Positions 53,111 to 62,047 of a DNA stretch of 64,000 bases are shown piece after piece (the stretch's first letter is position 1; each line of letters starts with the position of its first letter). Source of the stretch: Flavobacterium sp. (lineage in GTDB: Bacteria > Bacteroidota > Bacteroidia > Flavobacteriales > Flavobacteriaceae). The stretch lies in contig JASLED010000002.1 in NCBI GenBank assembly GCA_030151255.1, forward strand, positions 1 to 64,000, given 5' to 3'. A program made the position numbers and the translations under genes. Below the pieces are notes generated by a model, which was not told the origin of the DNA, made no database searches, and worked only from the letters and a program-made list of their open reading frames with translations.

Positions 53111-54034
53111 TTATCGGCTTAAAAAATACATATTTCGCATTAAACCTGTGTACTTTGTTCTTTTTACTGCAGATTTTTTAAATATTTGATTAAATACATC
53201 ATTTGTCAACTCTTGCCATTCTTTTTTGGAGTAATTTATTAACTCGGTATTAGGACGAAAGCGTTGTTCTTGCGTGGGTTTAGAAAAACGATTCCATGGA
53301 CAAACATCCTGACACACATCACATCCATACATCCAACCGTCAAACATGCCTTTAAATTCCGCAGGTATATCGTCTTTTAATTCAATTGTTAAATACGATA
53401 TACATTTTGATCCATTTACTATATATGAGCTTTCAATTGCTTGAGTAGGACAAGCATCTATGCAACGTGTACATTTACCGCAATGATCGGTAGTTACTCC
53501 ATCATCTTCCAAATCTAAATCAATAATTAATTCTGCTATAAAAAAGAACGAACCTTCCTTTTTGGAAATTAAATTACTGTTTTTACCAATCCAACCTAAA
53601 CCACTTTTTGCTGCCCAAGCTTTGTCTAAAACTGGTGCACTGTCTACAAAAACCCTCCCATTTACATCTCCAATCGTTTCATTTATAAAACGCAATAAAT
53701 CTTTCAATTTATCTTTTATTACAAAATGATAATCTTCTCCGTAAGCGTATTTTGATATTTTAAAAGAATCTGTATTTTGTGTTTCTTCAGGAAAATAATT
53801 AAACAATAGCGACACAACACTTTTGGCATCCTCTACCAAAAGACGAGGATCTAACCTTTTATCAAAGTTGTTTTCCATATATTGCATTTCGCCATGCATT
53901 CCAGCATTTAACCACTGTTCTAGACGAGGAGCTTCTGTTTCTAAAAATCCTGCCTTAGAAATTCCACACGAAGTAAATCCTAGACGTTTAGCTTCTTCTT
54001 TTATAAGCTGACTACGTTGTGCTAAAACATCCAT
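53111..54034 (-). CDS. queG: Epoxyqueuosine reductase
   Basis: QueG reduces epoxyqueuosine to queuosine in tRNA, using cobalamin and two [4Fe-4S] clusters. At 307 residues it lacks the C-terminal HEAT-like tail of some homologues, as in other flavobacteria. The likely catalytic Asp is Asp131 in VFVDSAPVLDKAWA. Cluster motifs are Cys185, Cys188, Cys191, Cys195 (CGKCTRCIDACP) and Cys211, Cys238, Cys241, Cys245 (CDVCQDVCPW). ruvB lies 8 nt upstream, so the two share a transcript. Confidence 0.95.
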   Translation of the reverse strand: MDVLAQRSQLIKEEAKRLGFTSCGISKAGFLETEAPRLEQWLNAGMHGEMQYMENNFDKRLDPRLLVEDAKSVVSLLFNYFPEETQNTDSFKISKYAYGEDYHFVIKDKLKDLLRFINETIGDVNGRVFVDSAPVLDKAWAAKSGLGWIGKNSNLISKKEGSFFFIAELIIDLDLEDDGVTTDHCGKCTRCIDACPTQAIESSYIVNGSKCISYLTIELKDDIPAEFKGMFDGWMYGCDVCQDVCPWNRFSKPTQEQRFRPNTELINYSKKEWQELTNDVFNQIFKKSAVKRTKYTGLMRNMYFLSR

Positions 54035-54042
54035 AAAAACTA

Positions 54043-55071
54043 CTAAATATCAAATAATCCTCTATCGTAGGATGTTTTTGTTTTACCCAAATGACTATAT
54101 GCTTTATCTGTTACTTCTCTACCCCTTGGAGTACGAATAATAAAACCTTCTTGAATTAAATAAGGCTCATAAACTTCTTCAATTGTTTCGGCATTTTCAG
54201 AAACAGCAGTTGATAAAGTTGACAAACCTACAGGACCTCCTTTAAACTTATCAATAATGGTTAGAAGAATTTTGTTATCCATTTCATCCAAACCACAAGC
54301 ATCCACATTCAATGCATTTAATGCATATTGAGAAATAACGATATCAATACTTCCATTTCCTTTAATTTGAGCAAAATCTCTAACACGTCTCAATAAAGCA
54401 TTTGCAATACGAGGTGTTCCTCTACTTCTACCAGCAATTTCAATAGCTGCTTCAATATCAATCGGAACTCCTAAAATACCCGCACTACGCTCTACAATAG
54501 TAGCAAGTAACTCTTTTGAATAATATTGCAAACGACTTTGAATACCAAAACGCGCACGCATTGGCGAGGTAAGCAAACCAGAACGAGTAGTTGCTCCAAC
54601 TAAGGTAAAAGGATTTAAATGAATTTGAACTGTACGGGCGTTAGGTCCAGATTCGATCATAATATCTATTTTAAAATCCTCCATAGCCGAATACAAATAT
54701 TCTTCAACAATAGGACTCAATCTATGTATTTCGTCAATAAAAAGCACATCTCTCTCTTCTAAATTAGTAAGCAAACCTGCTAAGTCGCCAGGCTTATCCA
54801 ACACTGGTCCAGAAGTAATTTTAATACCTACACCCAATTCATTTGCAAGAATATTTGCTAAAGTTGTTTTCCCAAGCCCTGGAGGACCGTGAAATAAAGT
54901 ATGATCTAAAGCTTCACCACGTTGATTTGCAGCGGCAACAAATATTTCAAGATTTTCTAACACATTATCTTGTCCTGCAAAATCAGAAAAAGAGAGCGGA
55001 CGCAGTTTTTTTTCAACGTCTAATTCCTCCGAAGAAAAATGCTTATTTGTAGGGTTTAAATTCTCGTTCAT
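54043..55071 (-). CDS. ruvB: Holliday junction branch migration helicase RuvB
   Basis: RuvB, the AAA+ motor that drives Holliday junction migration with RuvA. At 342 residues the length is normal. Walker A GPPGLGKTT is at 62-70, Walker B (VLFIDEIHRL) near 109-118, and the sensor motif GATTRSGLL follows. The C-terminal winged helix ends near TPRGREVTDKAYSHLG. It is the first gene after the coxA terminator and is followed by queG. Confidence 0.97.
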   Translation of the reverse strand: MNENLNPTNKHFSSEELDVEKKLRPLSFSDFAGQDNVLENLEIFVAAANQRGEALDHTLFHGPPGLGKTTLANILANELGVGIKITSGPVLDKPGDLAGLLTNLEERDVLFIDEIHRLSPIVEEYLYSAMEDFKIDIMIESGPNARTVQIHLNPFTLVGATTRSGLLTSPMRARFGIQSRLQYYSKELLATIVERSAGILGVPIDIEAAIEIAGRSRGTPRIANALLRRVRDFAQIKGNGSIDIVISQYALNALNVDACGLDEMDNKILLTIIDKFKGGPVGLSTLSTAVSENAETIEEVYEPYLIQEGFIIRTPRGREVTDKAYSHLGKTKTSYDRGLFDI

Positions 55072-55098
55072 ACTACAAAGTAAATCAAAAAAAATAAC

Positions 55099-55131
55099 AC
55101 AAAAAAACGCCGTTCAAAACTGAACGGCGTT
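55099..55131 (-). terminator. Rho-independent terminator of the alternative complex III-cox operon
   Basis: Stem AACGCCGTTCA (55106-55116), loop AAAC, TGAACGGCGTT (55121-55131), an 11-bp stem with a T-run on the minus strand. It follows the coxA stop at 55157. Confidence 0.88.
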
Positions 55132-55156
55132 CTTTATATATTCAAATTATATAATC

Positions 55157-56953
55157 TTAATGATGCAATTGCTCCTCACCTTCTTGATAAGGCATTGTTT
55201 GAGGCGCATAATCTTCTGGTAAACCTGGTTTACTATAATCATATGGCCATCTGTGAACAACTGGTAATTCTCCTGGCCAGTTTCCGTGAATGTGCTCTAC
55301 AGGAGTAGTCCACTCTAAACTGTTTGATCTCCAAGGGTTTTTTGGTGCTTTTTTACCATAGAAAATACTTACGAAGAAGTTCCATAAGAATACTAATTGG
55401 AAAGCAGCTCCTACAAGAGCAAATACAGTGATTAAAACGTTTACGTCATAGAATTCATCAAATAAAGGAAATGCTGTATTTGAATAATAACGACGTGGTA
55501 AACCTGCTAATCCGATGAAGTGCATTGGGAAGAATACTCCGTAAGCACATACTGCAGTTACCCAGAAGTGAATATAACCAAGGTTTTTATTCATCATTCT
55601 TCCAAACATTTTAGGGAACCAGTGGTAGATACCAGCAAACATTCCGTAAAGAGCAGAAATACCCATTACTAAGTGGAAGTGAGCAATAACGAAATATGTA
55701 TCGTGAACGTTGATATCTAAAGTTGAATCTCCTAAAATAATTCCTGTTAAACCTCCTGTAATAAACGTAGAAACGAAACCAATACAGAATAACATTGCAG
55801 GGTTCATTTGAATATTACCACTCCAAATTGTAGTAATATAGTTAAACGCTTTTACTGCAGATGGAATTGCAATTAATAAGGTTGTAAATGTAAATACAGA
55901 ACCTAAGAATGGATTCATACCTGAAACGAACATATGGTGTCCCCAAACAATCGTAGATAAGAATGCAATACCTAAAATTGAAGCAATCATTGCACGGTAA
56001 CCAAAGATTGGTTTACGAGCTGAAGTTGCAATAATTTCAGAAGTAAGTCCCATTGCAGGTAAAATTACAATATATACCTCAGGGTGACCTAAGAACCAAA
56101 ACAAGTGCTCAAATAAAACTGGAGAACCACCTTGGTAATGTAATACTTCACCTGCTAAATAAATATCCGACAAGAAGAATGATGTTCCAAAACTTCTATC
56201 AAATACTAATAATAAAGCAGCAGACAAAAGTACAGGGAAAGATACGATACCAATAATAGCAGTAACGAATAATGCCCATACACTCAAAGGCATTCTTGTC
56301 ATTGTCATACCTTTAGTTCTTAAATTAACAACTGTTGCTACATAATTTAAAGAACCCATTGTAGAAGATACAATGAAAATAGCCATTGAAATCAACCATA
56401 ATGTCATTCCCATACCTGAACCTGGAATAGCTTGAGGTAAAGCTGACAATGGAGGATAAATAGTCCATCCTGAAGAAGCTGGTCCACCTTCTACAAATAA
56501 TGAGATAACCATTAATACTGCAGAAACAAAGAAGAACCAGTAAGAAAGCATGTTCATAAAGCCAGAAGCCATATCACGTGCACCAATCTGTAATGGAATT
56601 AATAAGTTTGAGAACGTTCCACTTAATCCAGCTGTTAATACAAAGAATACCATAATAGTACCGTGCATTGTAACTAAAGCTAAATAAACATCGTTTCTCA
56701 TCACTCCATCAGGAGCCATTTTATCACCTAATAACCATTTGAATACTTGGAAAGATTCTTCAGGCCAAGCGATTTGCATTCTGAATAAAAGGGACATTAC
56801 AATCCCAATGATTCCCATAATAATACCTGTAATAAGGTATTGTTTTGCGATCATTTTATGATCTAAACTAAAAACGTACTTCGTAAAGAAATTACCTTTT
56901 TCGTGATGCTCGTGATCGTGATCATTAATTATTTCGTGTCCTACTGCTGACAT
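55157..56953 (-). CDS. coxA: Cytochrome c oxidase subunit I
   Basis: Subunit I of an aa3/caa3-type heme-copper oxidase, which holds heme a, heme a3 and CuB and reduces O2 while pumping protons. At 598 residues with twelve spans it is typical. The CuB and proton-channel region reads FWFLGHPEVYIVILP, then WGHHMFVSGMNP, and heme ligands occur in NVHDTYFVIAHFHLVMG. The GHPEVY form with Glu suggests an A1-type enzyme. An N-terminal stretch rich in His (GHEIINDHDHEHHEKG) precedes span one. It follows coxB by 29 nt. Confidence 0.96.
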   Translation of the reverse strand: MSAVGHEIINDHDHEHHEKGNFFTKYVFSLDHKMIAKQYLITGIIMGIIGIVMSLLFRMQIAWPEESFQVFKWLLGDKMAPDGVMRNDVYLALVTMHGTIMVFFVLTAGLSGTFSNLLIPLQIGARDMASGFMNMLSYWFFFVSAVLMVISLFVEGGPASSGWTIYPPLSALPQAIPGSGMGMTLWLISMAIFIVSSTMGSLNYVATVVNLRTKGMTMTRMPLSVWALFVTAIIGIVSFPVLLSAALLLVFDRSFGTSFFLSDIYLAGEVLHYQGGSPVLFEHLFWFLGHPEVYIVILPAMGLTSEIIATSARKPIFGYRAMIASILGIAFLSTIVWGHHMFVSGMNPFLGSVFTFTTLLIAIPSAVKAFNYITTIWSGNIQMNPAMLFCIGFVSTFITGGLTGIILGDSTLDINVHDTYFVIAHFHLVMGISALYGMFAGIYHWFPKMFGRMMNKNLGYIHFWVTAVCAYGVFFPMHFIGLAGLPRRYYSNTAFPLFDEFYDVNVLITVFALVGAAFQLVFLWNFFVSIFYGKKAPKNPWRSNSLEWTTPVEHIHGNWPGELPVVHRWPYDYSKPGLPEDYAPQTMPYQEGEEQLHH

Positions 56954-56982
56954 AGTATAAATTTTAATTAATTGAGTGAAAT

Positions 56983-58155
56983 TTATTGTACTACTTGTGC
57001 TATAGCTTCAGTTTCTTCCACTTCAACTACTTCTATTACCTGAACTTCTTCAGTAATATTAGTAGCTTCAGCTGGTTTATTTTCTTCTGCTATTTGAGAA
57101 GATAAAGTTGGTAATTCTTTTAACCAATCTTTAAATTCTGCTTCTGTAGTTACAACAACTTTAAGCTGCATATTGTAATGTGAAGCTCCACAAATTTTAT
57201 TACATAATAATAAGTAATCAAATGTATATGGATCTAAAGCTTCGTGACCATTAGCTACAAGCTCTTGGCTTCTTTCAGCTCTAATATTATTAATTTTATT
57301 TACTTTACTAATAATTCCTTCACGATTTCTCATATCCTCTGTAGTAACACTTGGTACAAAAGCGAATTGAGTAACCATTCCTGGAACACAGTTCATTTGT
57401 GCTCTAAAATGAGGGAAATAAGCAGAGTGTAAAACGTCTTGTGATCTGAATTTAAGAACAACTTTTTTTCCAACTGGCAAACGTAATTCTGTTGCCATTT
57501 TGTCGTCTTGTGCGTTTGGATCAGACATATCTACACCTACAACATTTATTCCTTTAATAAAACGAACGTTTGCTTTTCCAAGAACATTATCCTCTCCTGA
57601 ATAACGAACATTCCATCCAAATTGTTTTGCGTAAACTTCAATGTTAATTACTTCTTCCTCGTCATCAACAAACATAATGTCGTTCCAAGCAAATAATCCG
57701 TAAAGGATTAATCCTGTAAGAGTAATTGTAGGAATAATTGTCCAAGCAGCTTCTAACTTATCGTTATCAGAAAAATATCTTGCAGCTCTTCCTTCTACTC
57801 CACGTCCTTGAAATGCAAAGTAGTGTAATAAAAATTGAGTTATAATTTGAACAAAGAAAATCAATGCTAATGAGATCCACATTAGTGTATCTACTGTTTC
57901 ACCATGCACTGAAGCTGAGTCACTTAATAATGGGAAGCTTCCATATTCTACTACACAAAAAATAGTAAAAACATAGATGAAAGCTAAGAAACCAAAAGTT
58001 AAATAACCATGTAGGTTGTTATCTTTCGCATTAGCGACTTGAGATGTATAGTCATCTGGTGCTGATCCAACTTGCGTCAAATCGAATATCTTAGTCAATT
58101 GCCAAATTGCAATTCCTAATAAAACAACTATCGCTACTATTAATAAACTAGTCAT
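56983..58155 (-). CDS. coxB: Cytochrome c oxidase subunit II
   Basis: Subunit II, which accepts electrons at the binuclear CuA site on the periplasmic side. At 390 residues it is longer than classical subunit II. Spans lie near the N-terminus at about 5-20, 50-70, 87-107 and 140-160. The CuA ligands are visible as HSAYFPHF and CNKICGASHYNM (Cys, Cys, His, Met). The last 35 residues or so are an acidic, Glu-rich tail (EEVQVIEVVEVEE). No cytochrome c domain is fused, so electrons come from the separate monoheme cytochrome in the same operon. Confidence 0.94.
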   Translation of the reverse strand: MTSLLIVAIVVLLGIAIWQLTKIFDLTQVGSAPDDYTSQVANAKDNNLHGYLTFGFLAFIYVFTIFCVVEYGSFPLLSDSASVHGETVDTLMWISLALIFFVQIITQFLLHYFAFQGRGVEGRAARYFSDNDKLEAAWTIIPTITLTGLILYGLFAWNDIMFVDDEEEVINIEVYAKQFGWNVRYSGEDNVLGKANVRFIKGINVVGVDMSDPNAQDDKMATELRLPVGKKVVLKFRSQDVLHSAYFPHFRAQMNCVPGMVTQFAFVPSVTTEDMRNREGIISKVNKINNIRAERSQELVANGHEALDPYTFDYLLLCNKICGASHYNMQLKVVVTTEAEFKDWLKELPTLSSQIAEENKPAEATNITEEVQVIEVVEVEETEAIAQVVQ

Positions 58156-58172
58156 TGGTTTATTTTTAATTA

Positions 58173-59477
58173 TTAATAATGAAAATGTTTACTCTCTTCG
58201 ATTAGAGGATTGTTTTTAGTCAACAATGGAGCTTTTGAAATAGCATTAAAGCCAACATAGATAAATAAACCTATAAAGAACATTAATGATGCAATTTCTG
58301 GAACACCAATAAACCAAGAACCTCCAACTGTACCAGGACTAATCATCACAAAGAAGTCTAAATAATGACCTACAAGGATACAAGTACCAGCCATAACAAC
58401 AATCCAAGTTAAACGTTTGAAATCAGTGTTAAGTAATAACAATAATGGCAATGCAAAGTTTAACAATAACATACCAAAGAATGGTAAATTATATTCCTGA
58501 ATACGGAAGATAAAATAAGTTACCTCTTCTGGAATATTTGAATACCATTGTAACATAAATTGTGAGAACCAAAGATAAGTCCAGAAAATACTTAATCCAA
58601 ACATAAATTTAGCTAAATCATGAATATGACTTGTATTTACATACTCTAAATATCCTTTGTTCTTTAAATATAAAGTTACAAATGCAATAACTGTAACACC
58701 TGATACGAAGAAACTTGCAAATACATACCATCCGAATAATGTACTATACCAGTGTGTATCAATTGACATAATCCAATCCCAAGATGCGATAGATTCAGAA
58801 ACAATAAAAAATGCTAAATATCCAGCTGATGCTTTGAACATCTTTTTATGAAACACTAAATCTCCTGTTGCATCAAGATTTAATGATTGTTTTCTCATGT
58901 AGATTCTATAGAAATTCCATCCAGTTAAGAATACAATCGCTCTAATTAAGAAAAATGGAACATTTAAGTATCCTGTTTTTCCTTGAATAAGAGCATCTTT
59001 AGCTACAATTGCTGGATCCATCCAAATAAATAAATGGTTACCACCAAAAGAACTTGCTACTAACAACAAGAAGAAAATAATAGAACCCGGAAGTAAATAA
59101 GCTGATAAACCTTCCATTACTCTAAAAAGTACTGGAGACCAACCTGCAGATGCTGCATAATTAATTCCGTAAAAAGTTAAAATACCTAAAGATATTAACA
59201 TCACGAAAATACAAGCCACATATACTGCTGTCCAAGGCTTATTTTGCATTTGACCTAACACATGTTCTAAATGTTTTTGATGAGCATCATGATCTGCTTC
59301 TGAAACTTCAGAATGATCTGCATGATGTTCTCCACCATGATGTGCTTGCTCATTCAATATCTGCTCTACTTCAGCAGTTGTCTTTGGTGCACTGAAAAAA
59401 CCATAAGCAATCCCTATTAATCCTAGAACCATTAGGGCAATTGAAAAGGTTTTTAAATTTTTTGATAATGTATACAT
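58173..59477 (-). CDS. actF: Alternative complex III subunit ActF, quinol:cytochrome c oxidoreductase membrane protein
   Basis: ActF, a polytopic membrane subunit of alternative complex III, related to ActC/NrfD proteins, with about ten spans in 434 residues. Features include WDWIMSIDTHWYSTLFGWYVF near the middle and YLWFSQFMLQWYSNIPEE. After the first span there is a His-rich segment with nine histidines in about 46-72 (GGEHHADHSEVSEADHDAHQ). It lies between actE and coxB in a single minus-strand operon with no internal terminator. Heme or iron-sulfur binding is not expected in this subunit. Confidence 0.9.
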   Translation of the reverse strand: MYTLSKNLKTFSIALMVLGLIGIAYGFFSAPKTTAEVEQILNEQAHHGGEHHADHSEVSEADHDAHQKHLEHVLGQMQNKPWTAVYVACIFVMLISLGILTFYGINYAASAGWSPVLFRVMEGLSAYLLPGSIIFFLLLVASSFGGNHLFIWMDPAIVAKDALIQGKTGYLNVPFFLIRAIVFLTGWNFYRIYMRKQSLNLDATGDLVFHKKMFKASAGYLAFFIVSESIASWDWIMSIDTHWYSTLFGWYVFASFFVSGVTVIAFVTLYLKNKGYLEYVNTSHIHDLAKFMFGLSIFWTYLWFSQFMLQWYSNIPEEVTYFIFRIQEYNLPFFGMLLLNFALPLLLLLNTDFKRLTWIVVMAGTCILVGHYLDFFVMISPGTVGGSWFIGVPEIASLMFFIGLFIYVGFNAISKAPLLTKNNPLIEESKHFHY

Positions 59478-59507
59478 ATCTAAACTTTCAAATAAGTTTT
59501 ACAATTA

Positions 59508-60062
59508 TTATTCTGATTTCAATTTTAATACATAATCAGCAACTAACCAACGCTCGTGTTGTGTTAACTGATTAGCATGAGAACCCATTGAATTCAAACC
59601 ATAAGTAATAACTTGGTAAATTCCTCCTTCTGTTAGCTCTCTATCGTGATAATTAGGTACCCCAAGAAATTTTTCTCTCTTTACTAGATTTCCTTTTCCA
59701 TCACCTTTTGCACCGTGACAAATTGAACAATAAATTGCATAAAGCTCTTTACCTTTTTCAGCACCTGTTTCCTTTTCTTCTGCAGTTAAAGGAGATTTTA
59801 AATATAATCTTGCTTCTTCCAAACCTTCTGGTGTATTTGGATACACTTCTGGTTGAAATCCGCGTGGAATACTTCCTTCTGCAGGAATTTGTCCTTCTTT
59901 ACCGTTTTTAAACACAGTAGTTGGAACTTCAGAATATGTTTCATAAGGTACTGCTTCGTACATATTTGGCATAAACTGATAGTTTGGACGCTCTTTATTA
60001 AAGCACGATGTAGTCAAAACTGCTACACCGGCTAAAGCTAGTATATTATATATCGCTTTCAT
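59508..60062 (-). CDS. actE: Alternative complex III subunit ActE, monoheme cytochrome c lipoprotein
   Basis: A 184-residue lipoprotein cytochrome c that carries electrons out of alternative complex III towards oxidase. The signal peptide MKAIYNILALAGVAVLTTSC ends in a lipobox (TTSC). The heme c site is CSICHG, with the likely distal Met in the NSMGSHANQL region. I chose ATG 60062; an in-frame TTG at 60080 would overlap actD and add six residues before a normal signal peptide. It lies between actD and actF. Confidence 0.92.
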   Translation of the reverse strand: MKAIYNILALAGVAVLTTSCFNKERPNYQFMPNMYEAVPYETYSEVPTTVFKNGKEGQIPAEGSIPRGFQPEVYPNTPEGLEEARLYLKSPLTAEEKETGAEKGKELYAIYCSICHGAKGDGKGNLVKREKFLGVPNYHDRELTEGGIYQVITYGLNSMGSHANQLTQHERWLVADYVLKLKSE

Positions 60063-60069
60063 GCTACTA

Positions 60070-60591
60070 TTACTTTTCAATTACTTTAACTTCAACTGCA
60101 CCCGTTGCTTTAAAGAATTCGATTGCAGTTTCTTCATTTCCGTGTAAAGCAACTTCCATTAAAAAATGATCATCAGTTGTTCTTACATCTGGGTTCTCAG
60201 CTTTTTTAAATGGCCATAATTTACTTCTAAAGAAGAAAGTTAATACCATCAAGTGAGCAGAGAACAATACAGTCATCTCAAACATAATAGGCACAAACGC
60301 AGGCATATTTTGGATAAAGCTAAAACTTGGCTTACCTCCAATGTCTTGTGGCCAATCTACAATCATGATATAATACATCATACTTGTACCAACAGACAAA
60401 CCTACTAATCCGTATAAGAAAGCACAAATTGCTAATCTTGTTGGTTTTAAGCCCATTGCCTTATCTAGTCCGTGTACTGGAAAAGGCGTGTAAATTTCCT
60501 CAATGTGATGCTTAGCAGTTCTTGTGTCTTTTACTGCATCCAACAATACATCATCATCATTGTATATTGCGTGAATAAACTTATTACTCAT
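60070..60591 (-). CDS. actD: Alternative complex III subunit ActD (DUF3341)
   Basis: ActD, a DUF3341 family membrane subunit of alternative complex III with 173 residues. The N-terminal soluble part contains EIYTPFPVHGLDKAMGLKPTR, the family signature, followed by two spans at about 55-75 and 97-120 and a cytoplasmic tail. The gene is 6 nt after actC and just upstream of actE. It is thought to help hold the ActC and ActF parts together. Confidence 0.92.
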   Translation of the reverse strand: MSNKFIHAIYNDDDVLLDAVKDTRTAKHHIEEIYTPFPVHGLDKAMGLKPTRLAICAFLYGLVGLSVGTSMMYYIMIVDWPQDIGGKPSFSFIQNMPAFVPIMFEMTVLFSAHLMVLTFFFRSKLWPFKKAENPDVRTTDDHFLMEVALHGNEETAIEFFKATGAVEVKVIEK

Positions 60592-60597
60592 AACGAA

Positions 60598-62007
60598 TTA
60601 GTGATTTAATGTTTGATGACCTTCTTTACTATCTCTCTCTTTTTTATAATATTCTCCTGATGATTTCAAGATTGTTTTTACCTCTGCCTGAGCAATTACA
60701 GGGAAGCTTCTTGAATATAATAAGAATAATACAAAAAAGAATCCAATCGTACCAATGTAAATTCCTGCATCTACAAAAGTAGGTTGGAACATTGTCCAAG
60801 ATGATGGCAAGTAATCTCTATGTAGAGAAGTAACAATAATTACGAAACGCTCAAACCACATACCGATATTTACGATAATAGAAATGATAAACGAAGCCAT
60901 AATATTTGTTCTAATCTTTTTCACCCACATAACTTGCGGAGAAATTACGTTACAAGTCATCATTAACCAATATGACCACCAGTAAGGACCTGAAGCACGG
61001 TTTAAAAAAGCATATTGCTCATACTCAACTCCAGAATACCAAGCTACCCATAACTCAGTGATATATGCAACCCCAACAACTGAACCTGTAATCATCACAA
61101 TAATGTTCATTAATTCAATGTGTTGTACCGTGATATAGTCTTCTAAATTAGATACCTTTCTCATGATTATTAACAATGTATTTACCATTGCAAAACCAGA
61201 GAAAATTGCTCCTGCTACAAAGTACGGAGGTAAAATTGTGGTATGCCATCCTGGAATAACAGAAGTAGCAAAGTCAAAAGATACAATCGTGTGTACAGAA
61301 AGTACAAGCGGTGTAGCTAAACCTGCTAACACAAGACTCACTTCTTCAAAACGTTGCCAATCTTTTGCTCTTCCAGACCATCCGAAAGATAAGATTGAAT
61401 ATACTCTCTTTGTAAAAGGTGTAATAGCTCTATCTCTAAGCATAGCAAAGTCAGGTAGTAAACCAGTCCACCAGAAAACTAATGATACTGATAAGTACGT
61501 TGAAATTGCAAATACGTCCCATAATAATGGTGAGTTAAAGTTAACCCATAATGAACCGAACTGGTTAGGAATAGGTAATACCCAATATGCTAACCATGGA
61601 CGACCCATGTGTATAACAGGGAATAAACCAGCCTGAACTACAGAAAAAATTGTCATTGCTTCTGCAGAACGGTTAATAGCCATTCTCCACTTTTGTCTAA
61701 ATAATAATAATACAGCTGAAATTAATGTACCAGCATGCCCGATACCAACCCACCAAACGAAGTTAGTGATATCCCATGCCCATCCTACTGTTTTATTTAA
61801 TCCCCATGTACCAATACCTGTACCAACTGTATAAGCCATACAGCCAACTCCCCATAAGAAAGCGATCAAAGCGATAGAGAAAACTCTCCACCACAATTTG
61901 TTTGCTCTTCCTTCAACAGGTCTAGCCACATCCACAGTTATATCGTGGTAAGATTTCTTACCGATAACTAAAGGTTTTCTAATGGGTGCTTCGTAATGTG
62001 ACGACAT
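60598..62007 (-). CDS. actC: Alternative complex III subunit ActC (NrfD-type quinol-binding protein)
   Basis: ActC, an NrfD/PsrC-like integral membrane protein with about ten spans in 469 residues, which carries the quinol site of alternative complex III. Visible features are VRKPLVIGKKSY-like N-terminus, FVWWVGIGHAGTLISAVLLLFRQKWR and MAINRSAEAMTIFSV, typical of NrfD proteins. It is preceded by actB with a 40-nt gap and followed by actD. Electron transfer goes from its quinol site to the ActB iron-sulfur clusters. Confidence 0.94.
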   Translation of the reverse strand: MSSHYEAPIRKPLVIGKKSYHDITVDVARPVEGRANKLWWRVFSIALIAFLWGVGCMAYTVGTGIGTWGLNKTVGWAWDITNFVWWVGIGHAGTLISAVLLLFRQKWRMAINRSAEAMTIFSVVQAGLFPVIHMGRPWLAYWVLPIPNQFGSLWVNFNSPLLWDVFAISTYLSVSLVFWWTGLLPDFAMLRDRAITPFTKRVYSILSFGWSGRAKDWQRFEEVSLVLAGLATPLVLSVHTIVSFDFATSVIPGWHTTILPPYFVAGAIFSGFAMVNTLLIIMRKVSNLEDYITVQHIELMNIIVMITGSVVGVAYITELWVAWYSGVEYEQYAFLNRASGPYWWSYWLMMTCNVISPQVMWVKKIRTNIMASFIISIIVNIGMWFERFVIIVTSLHRDYLPSSWTMFQPTFVDAGIYIGTIGFFFVLFLLYSRSFPVIAQAEVKTILKSSGEYYKKERDSKEGHQTLNH

Positions 62008-62047
62008 AATCCTTTATATGTTTCTTTAATTAATAATTCCTTTTAAA

